DNA of 64,000 nt from Pseudomonas graminis (lineage in GTDB: Bacteria > Pseudomonadota > Gammaproteobacteria > Pseudomonadales > Pseudomonadaceae), in assembly GCF_002093745.1 (NCBI RefSeq), contig NZ_MTSB01000002.1, positions 310,001 through 374,000 of the forward strand, read 5' to 3'. Shown piece by piece: positions 47,333 to 57,072 of this stretch (the stretch's first letter is position 1; each line of letters opens with the position of its first letter). Under the pieces are notes generated by a model. That model was given only the letters and a program-made list of their open reading frames with translations. It was not told where the DNA came from and did not search any database. The position numbers and the translations under genes were made by a program.

Positions 47333-48142
47333 TCAGTTGTCCTGATAAGCCGGGGCGTGTTGGCGCAATGCGTCGAGCCGCGCGAGAGGGTCCTGACGGT
47401 AGAACGCTTTCAGTTGCTCGTAGACCGAAGGGTAAGTGCTGTGCAGCAGGTCCGGGGCGCTGAAAAAGTACTCGCTGGTCACGGCGAAGAACTCGGCAGG
47501 GTCTTGTGCGGCATAAGGGTCGATGGCGGTGTCGGCATCCGGGTCCTCATCCAGCTGCCGGTTCAGGTCATCGAACGCGTGCTGCATCGTGCTGGCCCAT
47601 TCAGTCACCCGCATGTCGCTGTGCAGCGGCGGCAGGCCATTGGCATCGCCGTTGAGCATGTCGAGTTTGTGCGCCAGTTCGTGAATGACCAGGTTGTAGC
47701 CGTCCCAGTCGCCGCTGCTCAGCACGCCCGGCCAGGCCAGAATCACGGGGCCTTGCAGCCACGCCTCGCCACTGTGTTCGCCGTCCCACTCGTGTTCGAC
47801 GCCGCTGGCATCACGATGGCGTTGCGGGCTGACGAAGTCGTCCGGGTACAGCACGATCTCGTGAAAGCCCTGATACCAGTTCAGGTCGCCGAGACCCAGC
47901 ACTGGCAATTGCGCCTGGGCCGCGAGGAAAAGCCGCTGCTCGTCGTCCAGCTCCACGCCCGGCAGTGCGCTGAGGTATTTGTCGTTCAGAAACAGCACGC
48001 AGGCGTCGCGCAGTGTTGCGTCCTGCCCGGCGCTCAGGCCGTCGAGAATCGGCAGGCGCTCGCGCACTTTTTGCCACAGCTCGTCAGCAACCGGATGTCT
48101 GGCGAGGGTTCGTCGCCTGCGCCAGTTGCTGAGTGACCACAT
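47333..48142 (-). CDS. mtfA: Zinc-dependent peptidase MtfA (DgsA anti-repressor family)
   Basis: A 269-residue protein with the metallopeptidase motif [18 protein letters not shown] (HELAH is the HExxH site) and the family stretches [17 protein letters not shown] and [20 protein letters not shown]. In E. coli MtfA binds and inactivates the Mlc repressor and has aminopeptidase activity; in Pseudomonas its target is unknown. Adjacent to dedA (48146), four bases apart. Confidence 0.9.
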   Translation of the reverse strand: MWSLSNWRRRRTLARHPVADELWQKVRERLPILDGLSAGQDATLRDACVLFLNDKYLSALPGVELDDEQRLFLAAQAQLPVLGLGDLNWYQGFHEIVLYPDDFVSPQRHRDASGVEHEWDGEHSGEAWLQGPVILAWPGVLSSGDWDGYNLVIHELAHKLDMLNGDANGLPPLHSDMRVTEWASTMQHAFDDLNRQLDEDPDADTAIDPYAAQDPAEFFAVTSEYFFSAPDLLHSTYPSVYEQLKAFYRQDPLARLDALRQHAPAYQDN

Positions 48143-48145
48143 GGC

Positions 48146-48793
48146 TCAGCGAGCGTCGACCGGAGGCGCGCTGCGGCTGCGCACCACACCGATGATCATC
48201 GGCACCAGCGAAAGCACGATGATCGCCAGCACCAGCAGGGTCAGGTTGTGTTTGATGAACGGCACGTTGCCGAAGAAGAAACCCAGGGTGACCAGGCTGC
48301 CGACCCACAACACCGAGCCCAGCACGCTGAAGCCCACAAAACGCGGATAAGACATCCTGCCGACGCCGGCCACGAATGGCGCAAACGTACGGATGATCGG
48401 AAGGAAGCGCGCCAGCGTGACGGTTTTGCCGCCGTGGCGTTCGTAGAAGTCCTGAGTGCGCACCAGGTAATCACGACGGAAGATGCGTGACCTGGAGTTG
48501 CTGAACAGTTTTTCCCCGACCGTCCGGCCAATAACGTAATTGGTGCTGTCACCTATGATCGCTGCCAGCATCAGCAGCCCGGCCAGCAAGACCGGGTCCA
48601 TGCCGCCACCGGCCGCCACGGCGCCAGCGATGAACAGCAACGAATCGCCCGGCAGGAAAGGCATGATCACCAGCCCGGTCTCGCAGAAGATCACCAGAAA
48701 CAGGATCGCGTAAACCCAGGGGCCGTAGTTGGTTACCAGCAGATCAAGGTAGACGTCGAGATGCAGAATAAGGTCGAGCGGGTTGAATTCCAT
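48146..48793 (-). CDS. dedA: DedA-family inner-membrane protein
   Basis: A 215-residue membrane protein with the DedA signature FLPGDSLLFIAGAVAAGG, GDSTNYVIGRTVG and RFLPIIRTFAPFVAGVGRMSY. About five hydrophobic segments. DedA proteins are needed for membrane potential and polyprenyl or lipid flipping; UptA/PopT relatives flip undecaprenyl phosphate. The ATG at 48793 is preferred over an in-frame start at 48814. Confidence 0.93.
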   Translation of the reverse strand: MEFNPLDLILHLDVYLDLLVTNYGPWVYAILFLVIFCETGLVIMPFLPGDSLLFIAGAVAAGGGMDPVLLAGLLMLAAIIGDSTNYVIGRTVGEKLFSNSRSRIFRRDYLVRTQDFYERHGGKTVTLARFLPIIRTFAPFVAGVGRMSYPRFVGFSVLGSVLWVGSLVTLGFFFGNVPFIKHNLTLLVLAIIVLSLVPMIIGVVRSRSAPPVDAR

Positions 48794-48955
48794 TGAAGCA
48801 CCTGAGGCGAACACCCTGTCCGGGGTCGCATGCGGAAGAAGCGACTGCGCGGCATTATAGAAGCAGAATGCGCAGAAGAGGTTCCGTAATAATGCGCGGG
48901 CAGGGCTGGCGCGGCCAGACGCGGCAGCCGGGCCGCGTGCGGGCGAGTGCGGTGG

Positions 48956-49414
48956 TCAGTCGGAGTTGATGGGCAGCACGTAGTTTTTGAACTGGGTGTC
49001 TTCCTTGAAACCGATGGACTCATAGACCTTTTGTGCCACCTCGTTGTTGCTGCTGGTGGACACGCGCAGTCGTACGGCCTGGGTTTCCTTGGCCATCTTC
49101 TTGGCTTGCTTCATCAGGTGATCGGCGACCAGTTGGCGACGAGCGTCTTCGGCGACGTAGATGTCGTTGAGAATCCACACCCGTTTCAGCGAAAGAGAAG
49201 AGTAGCTCGGGTAGAGCTGGCAAAACCCCAAGAGCCTTCCTTCGTCGTCATTGGCCAGCGCCAGATAGATGACCGACTCTTCCCGCCGCAGGCGTTTTTC
49301 GAGGAAGTCCCGCGACGAGTCCGGAAACGCCGCTTCGCCGTAGAACTCACGGTACTTGATGAACAGCGGGCAGAGCAGGTCCAGATGTTCGAGAGTGGCT
49401 TTGATGATCCGCAT
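48956..49414 (-). CDS. GNAT-family N-acetyltransferase
   Basis: A 152-residue GNAT domain: YVAEDARRQLVADHLMKQAKKMAKE is the acetyl-CoA loop region (the R/Q-x-x-G/A position is degenerate, reading RRQLVA), and STSSNNEVAQKVYESIGFKEDTQF is motif B. Typically acetylates a small amine or a protein N-terminus; substrate unknown. It lies between dedA and eutC (PA4026 position as recalled). Confidence 0.85.
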   Translation of the reverse strand: MRIIKATLEHLDLLCPLFIKYREFYGEAAFPDSSRDFLEKRLRREESVIYLALANDDEGRLLGFCQLYPSYSSLSLKRVWILNDIYVAEDARRQLVADHLMKQAKKMAKETQAVRLRVSTSSNNEVAQKVYESIGFKEDTQFKNYVLPINSD

Positions 49415-49498
49415 GGTTTGGCCTCGACTTCCCTATGGGCTGATGCAGTTCGCCGGGATGATGATGCAATCCTGCCCGGCAGCTTTAGAAAGCACAAT

Positions 49499-50362
49499 CT
49501 AATGCGGGTCAGCCGGACCGTCGAGCAGGAAATTGCCGATCTGTTTGTCCGAATGATCGGCAGCGCCGTCGGACTCCAGCGTCTTCAGCTCGGCCTCGTC
49601 CTTCAGGCTGACCCCGGAAATCTGCCGTCGACACGCTTCGCGCATCAGGTACAGCAGACGATGGGCGGCCATCGCGTAGCTCAGCCCTTCCAGGCGCACG
49701 TTGGAAATACAGTTGCGGTGCGCATCATTCAGCCCGACTTTGGGGCCGTACGTGAAGTACAGCCCCAGGCTGTCCGGAGAGCTGAGGCCGGGGCGCTCGC
49801 CGATCAGAATGACCACCATCTTCGCACCGAGCCGTTCGCCGACTTCGTCCGCCACGGCCACGCGACCCTGTTCGACCAAGATCACCGGCGACAGCGTCCA
49901 GCCGTCGGCACTGGCTTGTTCTTCCAGTCGGGTCAGGAACGGTACGGCGTGACGATGCACGGCGAGGGCGGACAGCCCGTCAGCCACCACCACGGCCAGG
50001 TCGAGGCCGCCAGGATGAGCCGCGGCGTAGTCACGCAGGGTTTGCGCCGATTCGTCGTTCAGGCGCCGGCCGAGGTCCGGGCGTTGCAGGTAGCTGTGCC
50101 GGTCGGCGGCAGCGCTGTGCAGCAGCAGGGTTTCCCGGCCTTTTTCGGCCAGTTGCGCGCTGATCGCGGCGTGATCGAACGCAAGGTGAACGGCATCGCG
50201 TGCCTGCGCATGTGCGGCTTGAAAGTCGAGCTGTGCGCAGGTCGGCAGGCTGGTGCCGGTGCGGCCCAGTGCGATACGCGCGGACGTCAGGCGGCGCAGC
50301 TCCAGCCAGGGGTTGGCTGGCTGGGAGCTGTCTTGAATCTCGTTCATCGGCTGATCACTCAT
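49499..50362 (-). CDS. eutC: Ethanolamine ammonia-lyase light chain
   Basis: A 287-residue EutC with [95 protein letters not shown]. With EutB it forms the adenosylcobalamin-dependent lyase that turns ethanolamine into acetaldehyde and ammonia. Start overlaps the eutB stop by four bases. No microcompartment genes are present, so this is the soluble, aerobic type of pathway. Confidence 0.96.
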   Translation of the reverse strand: MSDQPMNEIQDSSQPANPWLELRRLTSARIALGRTGTSLPTCAQLDFQAAHAQARDAVHLAFDHAAISAQLAEKGRETLLLHSAAADRHSYLQRPDLGRRLNDESAQTLRDYAAAHPGGLDLAVVVADGLSALAVHRHAVPFLTRLEEQASADGWTLSPVILVEQGRVAVADEVGERLGAKMVVILIGERPGLSSPDSLGLYFTYGPKVGLNDAHRNCISNVRLEGLSYAMAAHRLLYLMREACRRQISGVSLKDEAELKTLESDGAADHSDKQIGNFLLDGPADPH

Positions 50363-51753
50363 GCGAGATGCGCCAAGGCCTGGCGAAAGGCGGGCGGCAG
50401 GCTGTCACCGAAACGGACGCGGCCATCGGCCTGGGTGAAGATGCCCATTTTCTCCAGCCACGCTTCGTATTCCGGTGCGGGGCGCAGGCCCAGGCTTTGT
50501 CGGGCGTACAGCGCATCATGGAACGAGGTGGTCTGGTAATTGAGCATGATGTCGTCGGAGCCGGGGATGCCCATGATGAAGTTGATTCCGGCAACGCCCA
50601 ACAGCGTCAACAGCGTGTCCATGTCGTCCTGATCGGCTTCGGCGTGATTGGTGTAGCAGATGTCGCAGCCCATCGGCACGCCCAGCAACTTGCCGCAAAA
50701 GTGATCCTCCAGACCGGCGCGGATGATCTGCTTGCCGTTGTACAGGTACTCCGGTCCGATGAAGCCGACCACCGTGTTCACCAGGAACGGATTGAAATGC
50801 CGGGCGACGGCATAGGCGCGGGTTTCGCAGGTCTGTTGATCGACGCCGTGATGCGCGTTGGCCGACAGCGCGCTGCCTTGCCCGGTCTCGAAATACATCA
50901 GGTTTTGCCCGAGTGTGCCGCGGTTCAGGCTCAGCCCCGCGTCGTAGCCTTCCTGCAGCAACTTAAGGCTGATGCCGAAGCTGGCATTGGCCGCTTCGGT
51001 GCCGGTGATCGACTGGAAGACCAGGTCGACCGGCACGCCCCGGTTGATGACTTCGATGGAGGTAGTGACGTGGGTCAGCACGCAGGACTGGGTCGGGATT
51101 TCATAGCGCTGGACGATGGCGTCGAGCATCTCCAGCAGGGCGACGATGGACGAGGTGCTGTCGGTGGCCGGGTTGATGCCGATCATGGCGTCGCCGTTAC
51201 CGTACAGCAGGCCGTCCAGCACGCTGGCGGCAATGCCGGATGGATCGTCGGTGGGGTGGTTGGGTTGCAGGCGGGTCGAGAGACGGCCGCGCAGGCCCAT
51301 GGTGTTGCGGAAGCGGGTGACAACACGGATCTTCTGCGCCACCAGCACCAGATCCTGCACGCGCATGATCTTCGACACCGCCGCTGCCATTTCCGGTGTT
51401 AGGCCCGGGGCCAGTGCGCGTAGGCTGGTCTCATCGGCCAGGTCGCTGAGCAGCCAGTCACGAAAACCGCCTACCGTCAGGTGGCTGACCGGCGCGAAGG
51501 CTGGTTTGTCGTGGGTGTCGATGATCAGGCGGGTGACTTCGTCCTGCTCGTAGGGAATCAACGCTTCTTCAAGAAAGTGCTTGAGCGGAATATTCGCCAG
51601 CGCCATTTGCGCGGCCACCCGCTCGCCATCGTTTTGCGCCGCGACTTCAGCGAGATAATCACCGGAGCGCGCCGGGCTGGCCTTGGCCATGACTTCTTTG
51701 AGGCTGTCGAAGCGGTACGTCTGCGCACCGACAGAATGGGAAAAGCTCGCCAT
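50359..51753 (-). CDS. eutB: Ethanolamine ammonia-lyase heavy chain
   Basis: A 464-residue EutB with [68 protein letters not shown] [21 protein letters not shown] and [19 protein letters not shown]. It holds the B12 and substrate site. The acetaldehyde produced would go to the aldehyde dehydrogenase encoded at 52177. Between them is a 420-base non-coding gap rather than a transporter gene. Confidence 0.96.
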   Translation of the reverse strand: MASFSHSVGAQTYRFDSLKEVMAKASPARSGDYLAEVAAQNDGERVAAQMALANIPLKHFLEEALIPYEQDEVTRLIIDTHDKPAFAPVSHLTVGGFRDWLLSDLADETSLRALAPGLTPEMAAAVSKIMRVQDLVLVAQKIRVVTRFRNTMGLRGRLSTRLQPNHPTDDPSGIAASVLDGLLYGNGDAMIGINPATDSTSSIVALLEMLDAIVQRYEIPTQSCVLTHVTTSIEVINRGVPVDLVFQSITGTEAANASFGISLKLLQEGYDAGLSLNRGTLGQNLMYFETGQGSALSANAHHGVDQQTCETRAYAVARHFNPFLVNTVVGFIGPEYLYNGKQIIRAGLEDHFCGKLLGVPMGCDICYTNHAEADQDDMDTLLTLLGVAGINFIMGIPGSDDIMLNYQTTSFHDALYARQSLGLRPAPEYEAWLEKMGIFTQADGRVRFGDSLPPAFRQALAHLA

Positions 51754-52176
51754 ACAGGTTCTCCATGACGTCGCGCTGTTCGCGTCGGACGTAGTCTTGC
51801 GGCCAAACCGGTGACGTCCCGGTTCAAACGACTGTGGGAAGCGATGTAAGCAATTAATACTCCATCCCGACCGGGAGTGCGAGTTTGCAGGCGGAAGCGG
51901 ATCAGTCCAGGGCAGGATGCATCACGCCGCAGCGTTAAGCCGGGGCGTGATGCACAGGGTTGGTGCGTGGTGTGGTTCATCGCGCAAAGCGTCCACAATG
52001 CTGGAGCGCTCATCGTGATACACAAGTCCGCTTTTGAGTCTGGCCGAAGGCCGTCGGAGCGAACGTGTTCGCGAGAGGGCCAGTACATTTTCCGATAAGT
52101 TATCGTCTGAACGACTGGCTTCGCGTACAAGTCCGCTCCGACAGGGGCATTCCAACTTGAGCGGCGACTTACCTGC
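51754..52176. other. Non-coding gap between eutB and the aldehyde dehydrogenase gene
   Basis: About 420 bases with two inverted elements: TGCATCACGCC (51918-51928) with its exact reverse complement (51944-51954), 15 bases apart, and a REP-like pair (52053-52142). No gene seen; the ethanolamine transporter that sits here in P. aeruginosa, as I recall, is absent. Confidence 0.6.
52053..52142. repeat. REP-like inverted pair (diverged copy)
   Basis: Left arm GTCGGAGCGAACGTG (from 52053) and right arm ending CGCTCCGAC (52134-52142), with a spacer alignable to the copy at 9975-10063 (ATCGTCTGAA in both). Total 90 bases versus 89 there. The right arm is more diverged (CTTCGCGTACAAGTC). Confidence 0.78.
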
Positions 52177-53697
52177 CTAGAAAAAACCCAACGGATTCGT
52201 GTCGTAGCTCACCAGCAGGTTTTTGGTCTGTTGGTAATGCTCAAGCGCGATTTTGTGGGTTTCGCGGCCGACGCCGGACTTCTTGTAGCCACCGAACGCG
52301 GCGTGTGCCGGGTACAGGTGGTAGCAGTTGGTCCAGACTCGCCCGGCTTTGATCGCCCGGCCCACGCGGTAGGCGCGGTTGATGTCGCGGGTCCACAAGC
52401 CTGCACCCAGGCCGAACTCGGTGTCGTTGGCAATTGCCACGGCTTCGGCTTCGTCCTTGAAGGTCGTGACGCTGACCACCGGGCCGAAGATTTCCTCCTG
52501 GAAGACGCGCATCTTGTTGTTGCCTTTGAGCAGCGTGGGCTGAATGTAATAGCCCGTCGACAGATCGCCCTCCAGCTTCTCGACCTTGCCGCCGGTCAGT
52601 AGCTCGGCGCCTTCGCCTTTGGCGATGTCCAGGTACGAAAGAATCTTGTCGAATTGTTGCTCGGACGCCTGAGCGCCGACCATGGTGTCGGTGTCCAGCG
52701 GGTCGCCGCGTTTGATCTTCTCGACCTTGCGCATCACCGCTTCCATGAACTGCGGGTAGATCGACTCCTGCACCAGCGCTCGGGACGGGCAGGTGCAGAC
52801 TTCGCCCTGATTGAAGAACGCCAGCACCAGACCCTCGGCGGCTTTGTCGATGAACTCCGGCTCGGCGCTCATGATGTCTTCGAAGAAGATGTTCGGCGAC
52901 TTGCCGCCCAGCTCAACGGTGGACGGAATAATGTTGTCCGCGGCCAGTTTCATGATGTGCGAGCCTACCGGTGTCGAGCCGGTGAAGGCGATCTTGGCAA
53001 TGCGCTTGCTGCTGGCCAGGGCTTCGCCGGCTTCGCGGCCATAACCTTGCACGATGTTCAGCACGCCGGGAGGCAACAGGTCACCGATCAGCTCGACCAG
53101 TACGCTGATCCCCAGCGGGGTCTGTTCGGCCGGCTTGAGCACGATGCAGTTGCCGGCAGCCAGCGCCGGGGCGAGTTTCCAGGCGGCCATCAAAATCGGG
53201 AAGTTCCACGGGATGATCTGCCCGACCACCCCCAGCGGCTCGTGAATGTGATACGCCACCGTGTTGCCGTCGATCTCTGCTGCGCTGCCTTCCTGAGCGC
53301 GCAACACGCCAGCGAAGTAGCGGAAATGGTCAGCGGCCAGCGGGATGTCGGCGTTGAGGGTTTCGCGAATCGCCTTGCCGTTGTCCCAGGTCTCGGTGAT
53401 GGCCAGGACTTCGAGATTGGCTTCGATGCGGTCTGCGATTTTCAGCAGAACCAGCGAGCGCGCCTGCACCGAGGTCGAGCCCCAGGCGTCGGCTGCCGCG
53501 TGGGCCGCGTCGAGCGCTTTTTCGATGTCTTCGGCGGTAGAGCGCGGGAATTCGGCGATGGCCTTGCCATTGACGGGGGAGGTGTTGGTGAAATACTGGC
53601 CGTTGACCGGCGGGACGAATTCGCCGCCAATATAGTTACCGTAGCGTTCCTTGAAATTGACGATAGCGCCTTCGGTACCGGGATGAGCGTAACGCAT
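52177..53697 (-). CDS. exaC: NAD-dependent acetaldehyde/aldehyde dehydrogenase (ExaC type)
   Basis: A 506-residue aldehyde dehydrogenase: [12 protein letters not shown] cofactor loop, [14 protein letters not shown] with the catalytic Glu and [13 protein letters not shown] with the catalytic Cys (in VCTC), ending [17 protein letters not shown]. It resembles Pseudomonas ExaC and AcoD/PA4022 closely; those oxidise acetaldehyde. Next to eutBC it would finish ethanolamine degradation to acetate. The start at 53697 ([25 protein letters not shown]) agrees with the family start. Confidence 0.92.
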   Translation of the reverse strand: MRYAHPGTEGAIVNFKERYGNYIGGEFVPPVNGQYFTNTSPVNGKAIAEFPRSTAEDIEKALDAAHAAADAWGSTSVQARSLVLLKIADRIEANLEVLAITETWDNGKAIRETLNADIPLAADHFRYFAGVLRAQEGSAAEIDGNTVAYHIHEPLGVVGQIIPWNFPILMAAWKLAPALAAGNCIVLKPAEQTPLGISVLVELIGDLLPPGVLNIVQGYGREAGEALASSKRIAKIAFTGSTPVGSHIMKLAADNIIPSTVELGGKSPNIFFEDIMSAEPEFIDKAAEGLVLAFFNQGEVCTCPSRALVQESIYPQFMEAVMRKVEKIKRGDPLDTDTMVGAQASEQQFDKILSYLDIAKGEGAELLTGGKVEKLEGDLSTGYYIQPTLLKGNNKMRVFQEEIFGPVVSVTTFKDEAEAVAIANDTEFGLGAGLWTRDINRAYRVGRAIKAGRVWTNCYHLYPAHAAFGGYKKSGVGRETHKIALEHYQQTKNLLVSYDTNPLGFF

Positions 53698-53923
53698 GGT
53701 ATGTCTCCTGGTTCTTGTTGTGAGGGAGTCTGTGTCTGATTCTGCTTTCGGGTGTGTGGCAAGAAGCGTTCAAGAATAGGCCATTTGCATTCAGCCGTGG
53801 CTAGGACTTTAGGCTTATCCGCAGGCTATTGAAATGCCTCCAGGGCGCAACGCCGCAGAGAAACTCAGGGTGCCATTTAACCGCCCCTACGTTAACCTGC
53901 GTGGATGTTCTGAGAGGTTGGTC

Positions 53924-55273
53924 ATGCATATTCATATCCTTGGTATCTGCGGCACGTTCATGGGTTCGCTGGCGGTGCTCGCCAAAGAGTTGGGGCACCG
54001 GGTCACCGGTTCCGATGCCAACGTCTATCCACCGATGAGCACGCAGCTGGAAGCGCAGGGCATCGAGCTGACTCAGGGCTACGACCCTGTGCAACTGGTC
54101 CCGGCACCGGACCTGGTGGTGGTCGGCAATGCGCTGTCACGTGGCAACCCGGCGGTTGAATATGTCTTGAATCAAGGCTTGCCGTATGTGTCCGGCCCGC
54201 AATGGCTGGCGGACCACGTGCTGCAAGGTCGCTGGGTGCTGGCGGTGGCCGGCACGCACGGCAAAACCACCACCAGCAGCATGCTGGCCTGGGTGCTGGA
54301 ACACGCAGGCATGAGCCCCGGTTTTCTGATCGGCGGCATCCCGCAGAATTTCGCGGTGTCGGCGCGTATCGGCGAAACGCCGTTCTTCGTGGTGGAAGCC
54401 GACGAATACGACAGTGCGTTCTTCGACAAGCGCTCCAAATTCGTTCATTACCGTCCGCGCACGGCGATCCTCAATAACCTCGAGTTCGATCACGCCGACA
54501 TTTTTCCTGATCTGCCAGCCATCGAGCGGCAGTTTCATCACCTGGTGCGCACCATCCCCGGTGAAGGCCTGGTGATTCACCCGACCACCGAGCCTGCGCT
54601 GTCTCGCGTGATCGAAATGGGGTGCTGGACGCCCGTGCAGACCACCGGCGAAGGCGGTCAGTGGCAGGCGCGGCTGTTGAGCGAAGACGGCTCGCGGTTT
54701 GAGGTGTTGTTCGAGGGCGAGCTTCAGGGCGCCGTCGAATGGGACATGACCGGCCAGCACAACGTGGCCAACGCGCTGGCCACCCTTGCCGCTGCGCGCC
54801 ATGTTGGCGTGGTGCCTTTGCTGGGCGTGCAGGCGCTGAGTGCGTTCAAAAGCGTCAAGCGGCGCATGGAGAAGGTCGCCGACGTACGCGGCATCACCAT
54901 TTATGACGATTTCGCTCACCACCCGACCGCGATTGCCACCACGCTGGATGGCCTGCGCAAGAAGGTCGGCGTTGCGCCGATCATTGCCGTGGTCGAGCCA
55001 CGCTCCAATTCCATGAAGCTCGGCGCGCACCGCGACGGCTTGCCGGAAAGCGTGAGCCAGGCCGATCAGGTGGTCTGGTATGCGCCGCCGAATCTGGGCT
55101 GGGACTTGGCGGCGACCGTGGCCGGGGGCAGCGTGCCTGCGCAGGTCTGTGATTCGATTGAAGCCATTATCGAGCAGGTGAAACGTCAGGCGCAGCCTGG
55201 CGCTCACATCGTCATCATGAGCAACGGCGGCTTTGGCGGATTGCATGGCAAGCTGGCAGAGGCGCTGAAATGA
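53924..55273 (+). CDS. mpl: UDP-N-acetylmuramate:L-alanyl-gamma-D-glutamyl-meso-diaminopimelate ligase
   Basis: A 449-residue Mur-ligase family protein: N-terminal MHIHILGICGTFMGSLAVLAKELGHRVTGSDANVYPPMSTQLE, P-loop VAGTHGKTTTSSML, the middle domain VEADEYDSAFFDKRSKFVHYRP and C-terminal DDFAHHPTAIATTLDGLR. Mpl re-ligates peptide released from cell-wall turnover to UDP-MurNAc for recycling. The ATG at 53924 is fixed by the family start. It overlaps ubiX by four bases. Confidence 0.96.
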   Translation: MHIHILGICGTFMGSLAVLAKELGHRVTGSDANVYPPMSTQLEAQGIELTQGYDPVQLVPAPDLVVVGNALSRGNPAVEYVLNQGLPYVSGPQWLADHVLQGRWVLAVAGTHGKTTTSSMLAWVLEHAGMSPGFLIGGIPQNFAVSARIGETPFFVVEADEYDSAFFDKRSKFVHYRPRTAILNNLEFDHADIFPDLPAIERQFHHLVRTIPGEGLVIHPTTEPALSRVIEMGCWTPVQTTGEGGQWQARLLSEDGSRFEVLFEGELQGAVEWDMTGQHNVANALATLAAARHVGVVPLLGVQALSAFKSVKRRMEKVADVRGITIYDDFAHHPTAIATTLDGLRKKVGVAPIIAVVEPRSNSMKLGAHRDGLPESVSQADQVVWYAPPNLGWDLAATVAGGSVPAQVCDSIEAIIEQVKRQAQPGAHIVIMSNGGFGGLHGKLAEALK

Positions 55274-55899
55274 GCGGCCCGGAGCGCGTCACGGTTGCTA
55301 TGACTGGCGCATCAGGCGCGCAATATGGTCTGCGATTGCTGGACTGTCTGGTGCGTGAGGACCGAGAAGTACATTTTCTCATCTCCAAGGCTGCGCAATT
55401 GGTGATGGCCACCGAGACTGACGTGCGCCTGCCGCCCAAACCGATGATGATGCAGGCGTTCCTGACGGAATACACCGGCGCGTCGGCCGGGCAGATTCGG
55501 GTCTATGGCCGCGACGACTGGATGTCGCCGGTTGCTTCGGGTTCAGGTTCGCCCAGTGCGATGGTGGTGGTGCCGTGCTCCACCGGCTCGTTGTCGGCGA
55601 TTGCCACCGGGGCCTGTAACAACCTGATCGAGCGCGCCGCCGACGTCACCTTGAAAGAGCGTCGGCAATTGATTCTGGTGCCCCGCGAGGCGCCGTTTTC
55701 CAGCATCCATCTGGAACACATGCTCAAGCTGTCGAACATGGGCGCGGTGATTTTGCCAGCGTCTCCCGGTTTCTACCATCAACCACAAACCATCGACGAC
55801 CTCGTGGACTTTGTGGTCGCGCGGATTCTCAACCTGTTGAACATCCCTCAGGACATGCTGCCGCGTTGGGGCGAGCATCATGTGGGCGGCGATGAATAA
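55270..55899 (+). CDS. ubiX: Flavin prenyltransferase UbiX
   Basis: A 209-residue UbiX: TGASGAQYGLRLLDCL FMN-binding start, PCSTGSLSAIATGACNNLIERAADVTLKERRQLILVPREAPFSSIHLEHMLKLSNMGAVILPASPGFYHQPQT. It attaches dimethylallyl phosphate to FMN to make the cofactor of UbiD in ubiquinone synthesis. Coupled to mpl upstream and overlapping the small lipoprotein gene downstream. Confidence 0.96.
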   Translation: MSGPERVTVAMTGASGAQYGLRLLDCLVREDREVHFLISKAAQLVMATETDVRLPPKPMMMQAFLTEYTGASAGQIRVYGRDDWMSPVASGSGSPSAMVVVPCSTGSLSAIATGACNNLIERAADVTLKERRQLILVPREAPFSSIHLEHMLKLSNMGAVILPASPGFYHQPQTIDDLVDFVVARILNLLNIPQDMLPRWGEHHVGGDE

Positions 55900-56176
55900 G
55901 CTGCTGCTGGTGGCATTGGCGCTCGCACTGACAGGCTGCGCCACCGCGCGAACGCTCAATGCGGCCAAGCCCGGTGCGCCGGTGGTGTACGCGGGTACGC
56001 GGCTGAACATGTACGCGTTGCAGGGCGGCTGCTGTGCGGCGGACCGGTTCGGCGCAGAAGCACCGAGCTATCCGGGTCTGGACCTGCCCGGCAGCGCGTT
56101 GCTCGACACGCTATTGCTGCCGCTGTCATTGCTGACGGCGGCGGGCTTGGGGGTCCAGGCGACGGGCGGGCTTTAG
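55892..56176 (+). CDS. YceK/YidQ-like small lipoprotein
   Basis: A 94-residue lipoprotein: signal MNKLLLVALALALTGC with lipobox LTGC (Cys16), then VVYAGTRLNMYALQGGCCAADRF...YPGLDLPGSALLDTLLLPLSLL, the YceK/YidQ pattern with a PxSxxxDTLxLP-type segment. The start at 55892 overlaps ubiX; a GTG/ATG at 55880 is less likely. Its TAG stop (56174-56176) is formed exactly at the left edge of the MITE-like element, so the original C-terminus may have been longer. Function unknown. Confidence 0.78.
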   Translation: MNKLLLVALALALTGCATARTLNAAKPGAPVVYAGTRLNMYALQGGCCAADRFGAEAPSYPGLDLPGSALLDTLLLPLSLLTAAGLGVQATGGL

Positions 56177-56331
56177 GCTCTGTACGTAAAGTGGCTGCGC
56201 ATCGGTGATGCTGCGTTGAAAACAGGCTCAGAATGCTCATTTACAAACAGTAGAGTCGGGCGCGACCCCGGCCGTTCCTCGCCTGTTTTTGCCTTGCCTG
56301 ACCTTCGCTCGCCGACTTTTCGTACAGAACC
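56176..56331. mobile_element. MITE-like element of 156 bases
   Basis: The ends are GGCTCTGTACG (56176-56186) and CGTACAGAACC (56321-56331), inverted repeats with one mismatch (10 of 11), extending to AAAGT inside (TGTACGTAAAGT against TGTACGAAAAGT). Both sides are flanked by TA (56174-56175 and 56332-56333), a target duplication typical of IS630/Tc1-type elements. No transposase is inside, so it would need one from elsewhere. It fills the gap before a dispersed repeat at 56345-56390. Confidence 0.62.
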
Positions 56332-56403
56332 TAGAGGATCAGAGACGACTGGCGTGGCAATGCATGCCCACGCGGAGCGTTGGAACGATCATCGAGCGCT
56401 CGC

Positions 56404-57045
56404 CTACTTGCCCAACTTGCGCAATTCATCCGACTCGACAATCCGTACACCGTTCTGCTCTTCGAGCGCCAGGCGCCACATGGCGCGGGCCAGTTGGCAG
56501 GCTTCGATGGCGCCGTATTTACCGGGAATCAGTTTGGCGATGGGCGCGGCCAGTTGTTCGACCCAGCGGGTCTCGGTGCGGCTGCCCACCAGCAGGGACG
56601 GGCGGGCGATGGTCAGTTGCGGCCAATCCTGCGCGCGCAATGCCTGCTCCATCTCGCCTTTGATGCGGTTGTAGAAGGTGCTGGACTTCGGGTCTGCGCC
56701 GATGGCACTGATGACCAGCAAATGACGGGCGCCCAGTTCGCGAGCGCGGTGGGCGAACGCGAGTACCAGGTCCAGATCGACTGCCTTGAAAGCGTCTTGC
56801 GATCCCGCTTGCTTGATCGTGGTGCCCAGGCAGCAGAAGGCAATGTCCACACGCCCAGCCAGCGCCGGCAGCAGTGCGGTCAGATCGCCGACCGGGTTTT
56901 CAAGGTGTGGGTGTTCTGCCAGAGGTCGACGCGTTGGGGCCAGCACGCGGCTGACGGTGGGCTCGTTGAGCAGTCGATCGAGCAAGTGCTCGCCCGTCAG
57001 GCCCGTGGCTCCTGCAAGCAGGATATGTTGCGGCGTCAGGTACAT
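56404..57045 (-). CDS. NAD(P)-binding Rossmann-fold oxidoreductase (NAD(P)H-binding/HTATIP2-like)
   Basis: A 213-residue atypical SDR with the nucleotide-binding start [19 protein letters not shown], then [67 protein letters not shown] YxxxK (YNRIK) is visible. Related to HTATIP2-type proteins; the substrate is unknown. It lies between the MITE and the MORN-caspase gene on the minus strand, 27 bases from the latter's stop. Confidence 0.83.
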   Translation of the reverse strand: MYLTPQHILLAGATGLTGEHLLDRLLNEPTVSRVLAPTRRPLAEHPHLENPVGDLTALLPALAGRVDIAFCCLGTTIKQAGSQDAFKAVDLDLVLAFAHRARELGARHLLVISAIGADPKSSTFYNRIKGEMEQALRAQDWPQLTIARPSLLVGSRTETRWVEQLAAPIAKLIPGKYGAIEACQLARAMWRLALEEQNGVRIVESDELRKLGK

Positions 57046-57072
57046 GGTGCTACTCCCTTTATTCTGATAAGC

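Noticed and set aside
56216..56674. Open frame running through the MITE-like element
   Set aside because: It crosses the element and the antisense side of the NAD(P)-binding gene and has no family likeness.
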